From Hyphomicrobiales bacterium (GTDB lineage: Bacteria; Pseudomonadota; Alphaproteobacteria; Rhizobiales; Rhizobiaceae): a DNA stretch of 64,000 nt. How positions within the stretch are numbered: the stretch's first letter is position 1; each line of letters begins with the position of its first letter. The stretch spans positions 294,112 to 358,111 of the forward strand of contig UCKM01000005.1 in the NCBI GenBank assembly GCA_900473175.1, given 5' to 3'. Of the stretch, positions 36,669-45,170 are shown in pieces. Below the pieces are notes generated by a model. The model was not told the DNA's origin, ran no database searches, and saw only the letters and a list, made by a program, of their open reading frames with translations. The translations under genes were made by a program, and so were the position numbers.

Positions 36669-37634
36669 ATGGCGCGCGATCGCCCGACAGCTCAAACGTC
36701 CACCAGCGGTGTCTATGTTTCCGTTGAGGATCTGGTCGCGCTCGAAGCAACGGCGCGGGACCTGACCTTCGTTCAGAAAACATCGGTCCAGCAGCCCTTG
36801 GTAGGTCGACACCCCTCCAGAATGCGTGGGCGCGGCCTGACCTTCGAGGAACTGCGCGAATATTTGCCCGGTGATGACATTCGCACAATCGACTGGCGTG
36901 TCACCGCACGGACGAACAAGCCATTTGTGCGAATTTACGGCGAGGAGAAGGAGCGGCCGGCGCTGATCGTCACGGATCAGCGCACCAATATGTTCTTCGG
37001 CAGCCGCCGCGCGATGAAATCGGTAACAGCTGCCGAAGCCGCCGCCTTGTGTGCGTGGCGGGTGCTGGGCTCGAGTGACCGCGTTGGTGGATTTGTCTTC
37101 AACGACTCGCAGGTTGATGAACTTCGGCCGCACCGCAGCCGCGAATCCGTCATTGCGCTGGCAAACCAGATTGCTGCCATGAACCAATCGTTGAATGCGC
37201 GCACGCCTGAAAACCGTGGCACGGACCAGCTGGACAGGGTACTCCAGACGGTCGCCAACGTCGCTCATCACGACCATCTTATCATCATTATCAGTGACTT
37301 CGACGGACACTCTCCCCAAACGCGCGACCTGCTGTTGCGCCTGACGGTGCGCAACGATGTGATTGCCATTCTTGTCTATGATCCTTTCCTGCTCGAATTG
37401 CCGACCGCCGGCGAAATGGTCGTCAGCGGCGGGTCGATGCAGGCGGAACTTGCCTTCCAGCAGGCGAAGGCGCGATCGGCGATAGGCGATTTTGCCCGGC
37501 AGCGCGGCCGCGAATTGCTTTCATGGCAGCGTGATCTTGGCCTGCCGATGCTGCCCATCTCTGCGGCGCAGGAGACCGCGCTGCAATTGCGCCGGCTGCT
37601 CGGCCAAGCCGCCTGGCGGCAGCGGAGGCGATGA
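36669..37634 (+). CDS. DUF58 domain protein
   Basis: Protein of 321 residues, a standard MoxR partner. The DUF58 core is PSRMRGRGLTFEELREYLPG then DDIRTIDWRVTARTNKPFVR, near residues 50-90. The rest has a VWA-like Rossmann core (LIIIISDFDGHSPQTRDLLL). No transmembrane helices are present, unlike longer DUF58 proteins. It begins 5 bp after the moxR stop and its end overlaps the DUF4381 start by 4 bp (ATGA). Presumed to scaffold the MoxR-VWA complex at the membrane. Confidence 0.93.
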   Translation: MARDRPTAQTSTSGVYVSVEDLVALEATARDLTFVQKTSVQQPLVGRHPSRMRGRGLTFEELREYLPGDDIRTIDWRVTARTNKPFVRIYGEEKERPALIVTDQRTNMFFGSRRAMKSVTAAEAAALCAWRVLGSSDRVGGFVFNDSQVDELRPHRSRESVIALANQIAAMNQSLNARTPENRGTDQLDRVLQTVANVAHHDHLIIIISDFDGHSPQTRDLLLRLTVRNDVIAILVYDPFLLELPTAGEMVVSGGSMQAELAFQQAKARSAIGDFARQRGRELLSWQRDLGLPMLPISAAQETALQLRRLLGQAAWRQRRR

Positions 37635-38146
37635 TGGATCAGACCCGCCTCGACCCAGCGACGGAACAGGCGCTGAAATCGCTGGCCGATATTGCCATGC
37701 CAGCGCCTGTCTCCTGGATACCGCAGACCTGGGGCTGGGCCATGTTGGCAATCATCATTCTTGGCTTGATTGCGGTGGCTTGCTGGCGATGGATGAAGCG
37801 GCGCAGAGCTGACCGATACCGCCGTGAAGCGCTGGCGATCCTGTCGAAGCTGGAGAAGGATATCGGTCGTCATCCCGGTATGGACCAGGCGGTTGTCGAA
37901 GCCGTGCCAGCGCTTCTTAAGCGCGTTGCGCTTGCCGCGTGGCCGCGCGAAGAGGTTGCGGCAAGCAGTGGTCAGGAATGGGTGACGTTCCTTGTTGAAA
38001 CCCTGCCCGCTGGGAAGCTCGACCCTGATCTCGCCCGCGTCCTGATCGAACTCGAATATCGCGATGTCGCCATTGCACCGGAGCAGACCGCGAAACTCAT
38101 CGCAACGGCGAAGCACTGGATCGAGGGTCACCATGTATCAGCTTGA
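37631..38146 (+). CDS. DUF4381 membrane protein
   Basis: Protein of 171 residues with one transmembrane helix (about 37-55, MLAIIILGLIAVACW) after a short N-terminal part containing MPAPVSWIPQTWGW, typical of DUF4381 in Bat operons. The C-terminal ~110 residues are cytosolic helices. ATG 37631 overlaps the DUF58 stop; the sequence ATGATGG gives two possible adjacent starts. Its end overlaps batA by 14 bp. Function is unknown; it is a regular part of MoxR/Bat clusters. Confidence 0.88.
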   Translation: MMDQTRLDPATEQALKSLADIAMPAPVSWIPQTWGWAMLAIIILGLIAVACWRWMKRRRADRYRREALAILSKLEKDIGRHPGMDQAVVEAVPALLKRVALAAWPREEVAASSGQEWVTFLVETLPAGKLDPDLARVLIELEYRDVAIAPEQTAKLIATAKHWIEGHHVSA

Positions 38147-39146
38147 TTATCCGTGGCTTCTCGCACTCCTCCCGCTGCCGCTTCTCGTGTGGTGGTTGCT
38201 GCCGCCATACCGGGAGGAATCGGCATCGGTGCGCATTCCATTTTTCGCGGAGGTCACCCAAGCGGCTGGCATCGCGCCAACGACGGGCTCGCTCGTATCC
38301 CGGCGTGGCTGGATCGAGATGCTGATTGGGGCGGCTTGTTGGGCACTGGTCCTGCTCGCCGTAGCACGCCCGCAATTTGTCGAACCTCCAATCGAGAAGA
38401 CCGAACCGCAGCGCGACCTCATGCTGGCGATCGATCTGTCGCAATCAATGGAAACGAAAGACTTTCGCGACCCGGACGGGAACCTGATCTCGCGGATCGA
38501 TGCTGTACGCACAGTGGTGAGCGACTTCGTGGCCAAGCGTCCCGGCGATCGCATCGGCCTTATTGCTTTCGGCGATGCGCCCTACCCGCTTGTTCCCTTT
38601 ACCATGGACCACACCACTGTCCTCGCCATGATTGCCGAGACGCTGCCGGGCATGGCGGGCCCGCGCACGTCGCTCGGCGATGCCATCGGTCTTGCGATCA
38701 AGATGTTCAAGGATACCAAGGCGCCGGAAAAAGTGCTTGTCGTCCTGACCGATGGCAATGATACCGCCAGTAAGATGCAGCCGGCTAAAGCGGCAGAAAT
38801 CGCCAAGGGCGAGATGATCATCGTGCATACGGTTGGCATTGGCGATGCGAATGCCAGCGGCGAGAACAAGCTCGACACGGTATCACTTCAGAATATTGCC
38901 AGCCTGACAGGGGGCCGCTATTTCTTCGGACAGGACCAGAGCGCATTGCAGGACATCTATGCCACATTGGACCGCATCACCCCCGCCAACCAGAAGACAT
39001 TGTCGTGGCGACCGCGTAGCGAGCTTTTTCAATATCCTCTGGGTGCCGCGCTGCTGCTGCTCGCGGCTTACCATTTCCTCGCTTTCATTGTCGCGCAGCT
39101 GCGCGTCCACGGGCAACCGGCGCGCCAGCAAGGCAGTCCGTCATGA
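38133..39146 (+). CDS. BatA-like VWA-domain membrane protein
   Basis: Protein of 337 residues with an N-terminal helix pair (about 8-24 and 62-78), a periplasm- or cytosol-facing VWA domain (about 95-290) and a C-terminal helix near 310-330. The metal-ion-dependent adhesion site is intact: DLSQS at 101-105 and DGNDTAS later. Homologues in Bacteroides and Leptospira are linked with oxygen or stress tolerance. ATG 38133 is inside the end of the DUF4381 gene, and the gene ends in an ATGA overlap with the next VWA gene, so these subunits are made in fixed ratio. Confidence 0.92.
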   Translation: MYQLDYPWLLALLPLPLLVWWLLPPYREESASVRIPFFAEVTQAAGIAPTTGSLVSRRGWIEMLIGAACWALVLLAVARPQFVEPPIEKTEPQRDLMLAIDLSQSMETKDFRDPDGNLISRIDAVRTVVSDFVAKRPGDRIGLIAFGDAPYPLVPFTMDHTTVLAMIAETLPGMAGPRTSLGDAIGLAIKMFKDTKAPEKVLVVLTDGNDTASKMQPAKAAEIAKGEMIIVHTVGIGDANASGENKLDTVSLQNIASLTGGRYFFGQDQSALQDIYATLDRITPANQKTLSWRPRSELFQYPLGAALLLLAAYHFLAFIVAQLRVHGQPARQQGSPS

Positions 39147-40711
39147 TAAGCGATTTTCATTTCCTGCGCCCGTGGTGGCTGCTTGCGCTGTTGGCCGCCC
39201 TCGGCTTCCTGTGGCTGGCATCCCGGCAATCGGACATGAGAGCGCGCTGGCGTGAGATGATCGCGCCACAACTGCTTGACCACTTGGTTTCGGATGACCC
39301 GGCAAAGGGACGGCTGCGACCCTATCATCTGACCGCAATCCTGATTGCTGTCGGCGCGCTTGCCCTCTCGGGTCCGACGTGGCAACGGGAACTGCCGCCG
39401 TTCGTCCAGGATGAGGCGCCGTTGGTCATTGCAATCGATCTCACCCAGACGATGGACGCGATTGACGTCACCCCGTCACGGCTGGAGCGAGCCAAACTGA
39501 AGGTTCACGATCTCCTGGCGTTGCGTCCAGCGGCCAAGACCGCCATCATCGCCTATGCCGGTTCGGCACATCTCGTGCTTCCCCTCACGGACGATTCCGC
39601 CTTGGTCCAGATCTACGTCAATTCGCTTGCCACTCGGATCATGCCCGTCGCCGGGAAGGACACGACGGGTTCATTGAGCCTTGCCGAAAAGACCTTGGCC
39701 AATGAGACCACGTCCGGAACGATCCTTCTCATGACGGATGGCGTCGAGGCCGCCTCGCTCGATAGCATTTCAAAGCGCCCAGACCGGAACAGTCTTGTCA
39801 TTCTTGGAATAGGGACCGCCGAGGGTGGGCCGGTAAAGTCGGCCGATGGGCGTTTCGCCACCGATGCTAGCGGAAGCCGTATCTTTGCAAGGCTCGATAC
39901 CGAAGCCTTGAAGCGATTGCAGGGTCTCGGGGATGCAAGCGTTGCCACGTTCACCGCCGACGATGGCGATGTGCAATGGATCGTTCAGCGCATCAAAACG
40001 CATTTCGAACAGAAGGCCGCCGAAAGTGAAACACGATGGCGCGATTTCGGCTTTTGGCTGACAATTCCCATCGCTCTTCTTGCCGCGTTCTCGTTCCGCC
40101 GGGGCTGGGTGGTTCGGTGGACCGGCCTGTTCCTCGCCTTCCACATCTTTGCGGGTGTCGATGTTTCTCACGCCGCCGATCGGCAATTTGTGGACATGTG
40201 GCTCACACCGGATCAACAGGGCCGCCTGGCTTTCGAGCGCGGTGATTATGCTGCGGCGGCGGCTACGTTCGAGAACAATGAATGGCGCGGCGTAACGCTC
40301 TACCGGGCCGGGAAATTCAATGAGGCGTTGGACGCCTTCGCACGCGAGGATACGTCTGAAGGCTGGTATAATCAGGGCAATGCGCTGCTGCATCTGGGGC
40401 GCCTCGATGAGGCAGTTGCTGCTTACAAGCACGCGCTGACGCTGCATAAGGACTGGCCGCAGGCACAGGCAAATCTCGCCGTCGCCGAAAAGCTGCTTGC
40501 CAGAAAAAAAGACGAAGAACAGGAGCAGCAGCAGGACCCCAATCTCAAGCCGGACAAGATCCAGTTCGATGAGAAGGGCAAACAAGGCAAGGAAGGCAAG
40601 GTCAACGTCGCCGAACAGACGGCGGATTTGTGGATGAAGAATATCGAGGTTAGCCCGGCCGACCTGCTTGCCCGCAAATTCGCCCTCGAAGCAAGCCGAG
40701 GTTCGCGATGA
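39143..40711 (+). CDS. BatB/BatC fusion: VWA plus TPR protein
   Basis: Protein of 522 residues that fuses a BatB-type VWA domain (about 90-290) with a BatC-type TPR segment (about 365-440, GWYNQGNALLHLGRLDEAVA). Transmembrane helices are near 11-27, 62-76, 308-320 and 325-343. The MIDAS motif is DLTQT (Asp99), with Thr in place of both Ser residues of DxSxS, while BatA keeps the classical form. The tail is Glu/Gln/Lys-rich and probably disordered. It overlaps both neighbours by ATGA. It likely binds client proteins through the TPRs. Confidence 0.9.
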   Translation: MISDFHFLRPWWLLALLAALGFLWLASRQSDMRARWREMIAPQLLDHLVSDDPAKGRLRPYHLTAILIAVGALALSGPTWQRELPPFVQDEAPLVIAIDLTQTMDAIDVTPSRLERAKLKVHDLLALRPAAKTAIIAYAGSAHLVLPLTDDSALVQIYVNSLATRIMPVAGKDTTGSLSLAEKTLANETTSGTILLMTDGVEAASLDSISKRPDRNSLVILGIGTAEGGPVKSADGRFATDASGSRIFARLDTEALKRLQGLGDASVATFTADDGDVQWIVQRIKTHFEQKAAESETRWRDFGFWLTIPIALLAAFSFRRGWVVRWTGLFLAFHIFAGVDVSHAADRQFVDMWLTPDQQGRLAFERGDYAAAAATFENNEWRGVTLYRAGKFNEALDAFAREDTSEGWYNQGNALLHLGRLDEAVAAYKHALTLHKDWPQAQANLAVAEKLLARKKDEEQEQQQDPNLKPDKIQFDEKGKQGKEGKVNVAEQTADLWMKNIEVSPADLLARKFALEASRGSR

Positions 40712-42045
40712 GCCGGGCATATGGGCTACTGGCGTTCATGCTGTTCATGGGTACGTGCTTTCCCGTCTTGGCGGCCGAACCGTTTGCGGAAGCAAGTGTC
40801 GGCGCCAAGGGCCCGATTGTCACCGGCCAGCAGATCAGCGTCGATGTCGACGTCTACGTTCCCAATTTCTTCACCTCGCCGCCGCAATTTCCTGTGTTCG
40901 AGCTTGAGAATGCGATCGTCACCCTGCCGGACGCCCGCAGTCAGAACCTTAGCAAAACCGTCAATGGCGAACAATTCTCGGGTATCCGCCGGACCTATTT
41001 GGTCATTCCGCAACGAGCGGGTGATTATGCCCTGCCGCCGGCCAGCATTCCCCTCGGCTATGCCGCCGTTCCGGGACAATCGACCGCCGCCTTCGTCAAT
41101 TTACCTCCCACCAAATTCTCTGTCGTGGCGATCCCGGGACAAGGCGATGGTGCAGCCACACTCGCCGCCACGAATGTCGAGATCACGCAGTCGCTTGATC
41201 GCGATCCTGCCAGCCTCAAGGTTGGCGAGACGTTGGTGCGCACGGTAACCCTGTTCGCACAGGGGACACAGGCGATGATGTTGCCGCAGCCGCGCTTCGA
41301 TGTACCTGCAGGCGTCAAACTCTATGCACAAGCGCCGAAACTCGAAGATGCAATCACCGGCCCGGACGGTAAGTCCGGCAGCAGACGAATTGACCGCGTC
41401 ACGTACATGATGGAGCAGGAGGGCAAGATCACGCTGCCGGCCCTCGCCATCGACTGGTTCAATACGGACAGCGCCCAAACACAAATGGCACAGCTTGTCC
41501 CGCTGGTTTTGACGGTGAAGGCACCCCCTCCAGTTGCCAACTCCATACCGCCCGAACGCCTCGATACGGCTCAGCGGTCCGGAGGCGGTGTTTCGCGGCA
41601 GATGCTGTTTTTCGCTGGTACGATCCTGCTTGTGCTCGTCGTGTTGGGTGAACTCCTGCATCGTCTCCTGCCAAGCCTTCTGCGCTGGATCAAAGCGCGC
41701 AGGGAATTGGCGTTGCAGTCAGAACCGGCCCGGTACCGGCAACTTTCTCTGGCGTTGGGGTCGGGCAATGCAAAAGACGTCTACCGCGCGCTTGATACAT
41801 GGACGCGAAGCATGGGCTTCCGAACCATATCGGATTGGGCTGCTGCCAGCGACGACAAAACGCTGATCGACGCCGTGAATGCCTTTGAGAAAAATGTCTT
41901 CGGTTCCGCTCAAGCAGGGGGGCATTCAAGCATGCGTGTGCTCACCTCGGCGATCCTCGCGTGGCGTGTCCGTTATTCTGCTCGCGTCAGACAAACTGCG
42001 GCGACGAAGGAACCCGCTCTTCCCCCACTCAATCCATATCCGTAA
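40708..42045 (+). CDS. BatD-like protein
   Basis: Protein of 445 residues with signal peptide 1-22 (VLAAEP), a large periplasmic beta-rich region (about 23-290) built from immunoglobulin-like modules, one transmembrane helix (about 295-318, MLFFAGTILLVLVVLGELLH) and a cytosolic helical tail. This is the BatD ('oxygen tolerance') layout. It is the last gene of the MoxR operon. The ATGA overlap with BatB couples translation. A separate promoter with site H follows, for the FGE gene. Confidence 0.9.
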   Translation: MSRAYGLLAFMLFMGTCFPVLAAEPFAEASVGAKGPIVTGQQISVDVDVYVPNFFTSPPQFPVFELENAIVTLPDARSQNLSKTVNGEQFSGIRRTYLVIPQRAGDYALPPASIPLGYAAVPGQSTAAFVNLPPTKFSVVAIPGQGDGAATLAATNVEITQSLDRDPASLKVGETLVRTVTLFAQGTQAMMLPQPRFDVPAGVKLYAQAPKLEDAITGPDGKSGSRRIDRVTYMMEQEGKITLPALAIDWFNTDSAQTQMAQLVPLVLTVKAPPPVANSIPPERLDTAQRSGGGVSRQMLFFAGTILLVLVVLGELLHRLLPSLLRWIKARRELALQSEPARYRQLSLALGSGNAKDVYRALDTWTRSMGFRTISDWAAASDDKTLIDAVNAFEKNVFGSAQAGGHSSMRVLTSAILAWRVRYSARVRQTAATKEPALPPLNPYP

Positions 42046-42063
42046 GTTGGAAATCGCGCGTTT

Positions 42064-42079
42064 GTAACCGTAACGTACT
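42064..42079 (+). promoter_or_regulatory. Regulon motif, site H (FGE promoter)
   Basis: GTAACCGTAACGTACT on the plus strand, the reverse complement of AGTACGTTACGGTTAC, a full match to AGTACGTWACRGTWAM. The centre is 69 bp before ATG 42138. Confidence 0.7.
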
Positions 42080-42137
42080 TCAGTCATAATTGATTACCCA
42101 CGATGCTCGCACCAATTGCATTTGGAGGCCGGATAGA

Positions 42138-43106
42138 ATGACAGTTGTAGCTCAGCACGAGAAACCCGACGACAAGTCGAAATCGGAGAATGGTCTCGTC
42201 TGGATACCTGGAAAAACCTTTTTGATGGGTTCGGACAAGCATTACCCCGAAGAAGCGCCTGTTCATCCGGTCAAGGTGGACGGATTCTGGATCGATGCGA
42301 CGCCCGTGACCAATCGCCAGTTCGGGGCGTTCGTCGAGGCAACTGGATATGTGACCTTCGCCGAAATAGCGCCTGACCCGAAAGACTATCCTGGTGCCCT
42401 TCCCCACATGCTCAAGGCGGGATCATTGATGTTCGACCCGCCGAGCCGGCCGGTCACAAGTCCCGATATCTCGCAGTGGTGGACGTTCAAGTTCGGTGCA
42501 GATTGGAAACATCCTTACGGTCGCCGAAGCGATCTTCGCGGCAAGCTCGATCATCCGGTCGTGCATGTCGCCTTCAAGGACGCCAAAGCCTACGCGGAAT
42601 GGGCGGGCAAGGAGCTGCCTACTGAAGCCGAGTGGGAACTTGCGGCGCGGGGCGGCCTGGAGGACGCGGAATTCGCCTGGGGCGACGAGCTCAAGCCCGG
42701 CGGCCGGCAAATGGCCAATACCTGGCAAGGCATATTTCCCCATCAAAACCTTCGCTCCCAAGGCGACGACCGGACATCGCCCGTCCACCGTTATCCCCCC
42801 AATGGCTATGGCGTTTACGACATGATCGGGAACGTGTGGGAGTGGACGGGCGATTTCTGGTCGACTCGCCATCCCGAGCCGGAGGCAAAGGCCTGCTGCA
42901 TTCCGGTAAACCCCCGCGGCGGGACGATCGAAGCGAGTTACGATCCGCATTTGCCCAATATTCGCATTCCGAGACGGGTGCTGAAGGGAGGGTCGCATCT
43001 GTGCGCTCCCAACTACTGCCGCCGCTACCGTCCGGCGGCGCGTCACGCCGAGCCTGAGGATACCTCGACCAGCCATGTGGGTTTCCGCTGCGTCAAACGT
43101 CCCTGA
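42138..43106 (+). CDS. Formylglycine-generating enzyme (SUMF1/FGE family)
   Basis: Oxidises the active-site cysteine of sulfatases to formylglycine, 322 residues. The FGE-sulfatase fold is clear: VWIPGKTFLMGSDKHYPEEA, TPVTNRQFGAFVEATGY, PTEAEWELAARGG, GNVWEWTGDF. The C-terminal catalytic block GGSHLCAPNYCRRYRPAAR carries both active cysteines (Cys289, Cys294), as in human and actinobacterial FGE; many SUMF1-domain relatives lack them. No signal peptide is present, so it acts in the cytosol before sulfatase export. ATG 42138 follows GGAGG. Clients are likely the sulfatases at 6450 and 33946. Confidence 0.93.
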   Translation: MTVVAQHEKPDDKSKSENGLVWIPGKTFLMGSDKHYPEEAPVHPVKVDGFWIDATPVTNRQFGAFVEATGYVTFAEIAPDPKDYPGALPHMLKAGSLMFDPPSRPVTSPDISQWWTFKFGADWKHPYGRRSDLRGKLDHPVVHVAFKDAKAYAEWAGKELPTEAEWELAARGGLEDAEFAWGDELKPGGRQMANTWQGIFPHQNLRSQGDDRTSPVHRYPPNGYGVYDMIGNVWEWTGDFWSTRHPEPEAKACCIPVNPRGGTIEASYDPHLPNIRIPRRVLKGGSHLCAPNYCRRYRPAARHAEPEDTSTSHVGFRCVKRP

Positions 43107-43188
43107 TTGCGTTCAGCCCACAACACTGAAGGATGCGAGCGCCAGAATTACTGCCGGCCCCGTGTGAACAGGATTTGCGCTCCGCGCG

Positions 43189-43202
43189 TGCCTGGCCAGG
43201 CA
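43189..43202. repeat. 14-bp palindrome between FGE and kinase genes
   Basis: TGCCTGGCCAGGCA, a perfect palindrome in the 106-bp space between the convergent FGE and kinase genes. It may be part of a weak terminator structure. Confidence 0.35.
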
Positions 43203-43212
43203 AAGGCGCACT

Positions 43213-44925
43213 CTAACCACGCACTGTTACGGATATCGTGGTTCCTTTCTTGCCCGTGGAGATGTCGAACACACCGTTGAGCGGGCGAAGACGCGCCTCC
43301 ATGCCCGACAGACCGACGCCGACCGTCTTGCGGTTGCGTCGTTCGATGCCGATCCCGTCGTCCTTTACCGTCAGGGAAAGCATGGAATTGGCATCGCTGC
43401 CGACGCGCACCAGCCTGATCGTTGCCCGGCGCGCATGAGAATGCCGATAGATATTGGTCAAAGCTTCCTGCACGATCCGGAAAAGCGCAAGCTCGACCCC
43501 TGGCGGTGGTCTCCTTGTCCCGATGTCGGGGGCGACGCGCAGTTCGATCTCCAGCCCGCTGCGCTCCTCGAACCCGACAACCAGAAGCTCGAGTGCATTG
43601 GGCAATCCGGATTCGTCCAGCATCGGCGGATGCAAAAGATAAGACAGCGTCCGCAACTCTTCGTTGCTCTGAACGATAAGTTCAGCCGTGCGCGCCAATG
43701 CCCGTGATATGTCATCGTCGATATTTGGTAGGCGTGACCTTACATTTTGCAGTTCCATCGCCGCGCCGATCAGGTGTTGCCCGGTTGAATCATGCAGATC
43801 CCTCGCGATGGAACGGCGTTCGTCGTCTTGCGAAACGAGGACGCGTTCGCTCACTTCCCGAAGCGACTCGTTGGAATACATAAGGGCGACGGAGTTGCGC
43901 CGCGCTAACCACGCCGTCGCCATGAACGCGGCCAGCGCAGTCGCCAGGATCGCACCATAGACAAAGACCGATTGCTTCCAGCCGGCAAGGAGCTTGCCTT
44001 CATCAATCCCGAAGCTGACATAGAAGGGAAAGGCCTCGACCTTGCGATAGGCGATCAGGCGGTCAATGCCCTCTGGTTGAGATAAGGTATGAATCACGCC
44101 CGCATCAGGATTTTCTGCAATGGCAGGTGCAAACCAGGCGGGGATTTCGCTCGCCGCCATGCCGAATGGAACGCTTATGATGGTTTGTCCATCTTTGCGC
44201 AGGAGTTGAGCGACGTCCGACGGCGAGGCGGCTCCATTGAACAATCTGGAGAAGTACTCGATGGGCATCGTTATCAATATCAGCCCGTCAAACTTGCCAT
44301 CTTGCCGGCGCAGTGATTTGCTCATCGTCAATGACGGCTTTCCGTAAACACGGCCAATCAACGGTTCGCCGATAAAGGTGACATCGGAAGGATTGTTGCG
44401 ATGAAAGCGGAAATAATCGCGGTCCGTCACGCTGAAAGATTTTGCCGGGAACCCTTCACTGTAGGACGCGAGGTTGCCCTCGCGGTTGATAAGGGCGATC
44501 ACCCCGGAGTGTTTCAGATACGCCTTCTGATCAGCCAGAAGCTTCGAGACGCGTTCCGAAGCGACGATTTCCGGCCAGGGCATCGGATTGATCTCCGATG
44601 AGATATTCTGCAGGACCATGTCATTCGCCTCAAGGACCTTGCTGACATAGGCCTCGAGCAGAGCCGTCTTCTGCAGCAACTGGATCTTGTGCTGCGCGAT
44701 CATCCGCTCCCTGCTTTCGAAAACCCCGAAGACGAAGATCAGGATGATTGCCGCCACGCTCAGTCCCAACAATAGTCCGTATGGCAACAAGCCCAAGGGC
44801 CGCGAGGTGGTCCTTGCATTGCCGGACAGGGCTTTACCGCTCGGCAGCATGAACCCGAAGCGCCGAAGCACCGTCGGTAAAAGCGCCCAGTTCCAGCGAT
44901 CACCGTACCTGCGCAGAAATTCCAT
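43213..44925 (-). CDS. Sensor histidine kinase, NarX/HisKA_3 class with dCache sensor
   Basis: Membrane kinase of 570 residues. Transmembrane helices at about 44-67 and 318-341 enclose a ~250-residue periplasmic double-Cache sensor (FSVTDRDYFRFHRNNPSDVT; IGEPLIGRVYGKPSLTMSKS). The HisKA_3 block DDERRSIARDLHDSTGQHL places the phospho-histidine at His378. The ATPase part ends with VKDDGIGIERRNRKTVGVGL then SGMEARL. Kinases of this class pair with NarL/LuxR-type regulators, and the only one in the window is at 24811. ATG 44925 follows GGGGGCG. The ligand is unknown; dCache domains often bind small organic molecules. Confidence 0.93.
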   Translation of the reverse strand: MEFLRRYGDRWNWALLPTVLRRFGFMLPSGKALSGNARTTSRPLGLLPYGLLLGLSVAAIILIFVFGVFESRERMIAQHKIQLLQKTALLEAYVSKVLEANDMVLQNISSEINPMPWPEIVASERVSKLLADQKAYLKHSGVIALINREGNLASYSEGFPAKSFSVTDRDYFRFHRNNPSDVTFIGEPLIGRVYGKPSLTMSKSLRRQDGKFDGLILITMPIEYFSRLFNGAASPSDVAQLLRKDGQTIISVPFGMAASEIPAWFAPAIAENPDAGVIHTLSQPEGIDRLIAYRKVEAFPFYVSFGIDEGKLLAGWKQSVFVYGAILATALAAFMATAWLARRNSVALMYSNESLREVSERVLVSQDDERRSIARDLHDSTGQHLIGAAMELQNVRSRLPNIDDDISRALARTAELIVQSNEELRTLSYLLHPPMLDESGLPNALELLVVGFEERSGLEIELRVAPDIGTRRPPPGVELALFRIVQEALTNIYRHSHARRATIRLVRVGSDANSMLSLTVKDDGIGIERRNRKTVGVGLSGMEARLRPLNGVFDISTGKKGTTISVTVRG

Positions 44926-45170
44926 GACGCCCCCGATTCAGCAAGTGATTTTCCCGGCTTTCAATATGTAGCGTGACCCACTGGCAATATTCTGAAGTAA
45001 GAGCGGTAAGCACTCAACAGTGTTACACATTTTCCAAATCAGCGCATCGGCATTTTCGCAGGGTGTTCTTCATCTTCGTGAGCACTGGCAGTGCCCGCAG
45101 CCGATTCACTGTTGTTAATGCACCAGAATGAATTAGGGTTCTCGTAGACCAAAGCTGACAAGGACATCCT

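Noticed and set aside
43106-43213. Small RNA or gene between FGE and kinase genes
   Set aside because: Only a short palindrome is present; there is no promoter-like sequence or T-run.
44993-45010. GAAGTAAGAGCGGTAAG upstream of the sensor kinase as a ninth motif copy
   Set aside because: It needs a one-base deletion and two mismatches in the invariant core to fit the consensus, so it was not counted.
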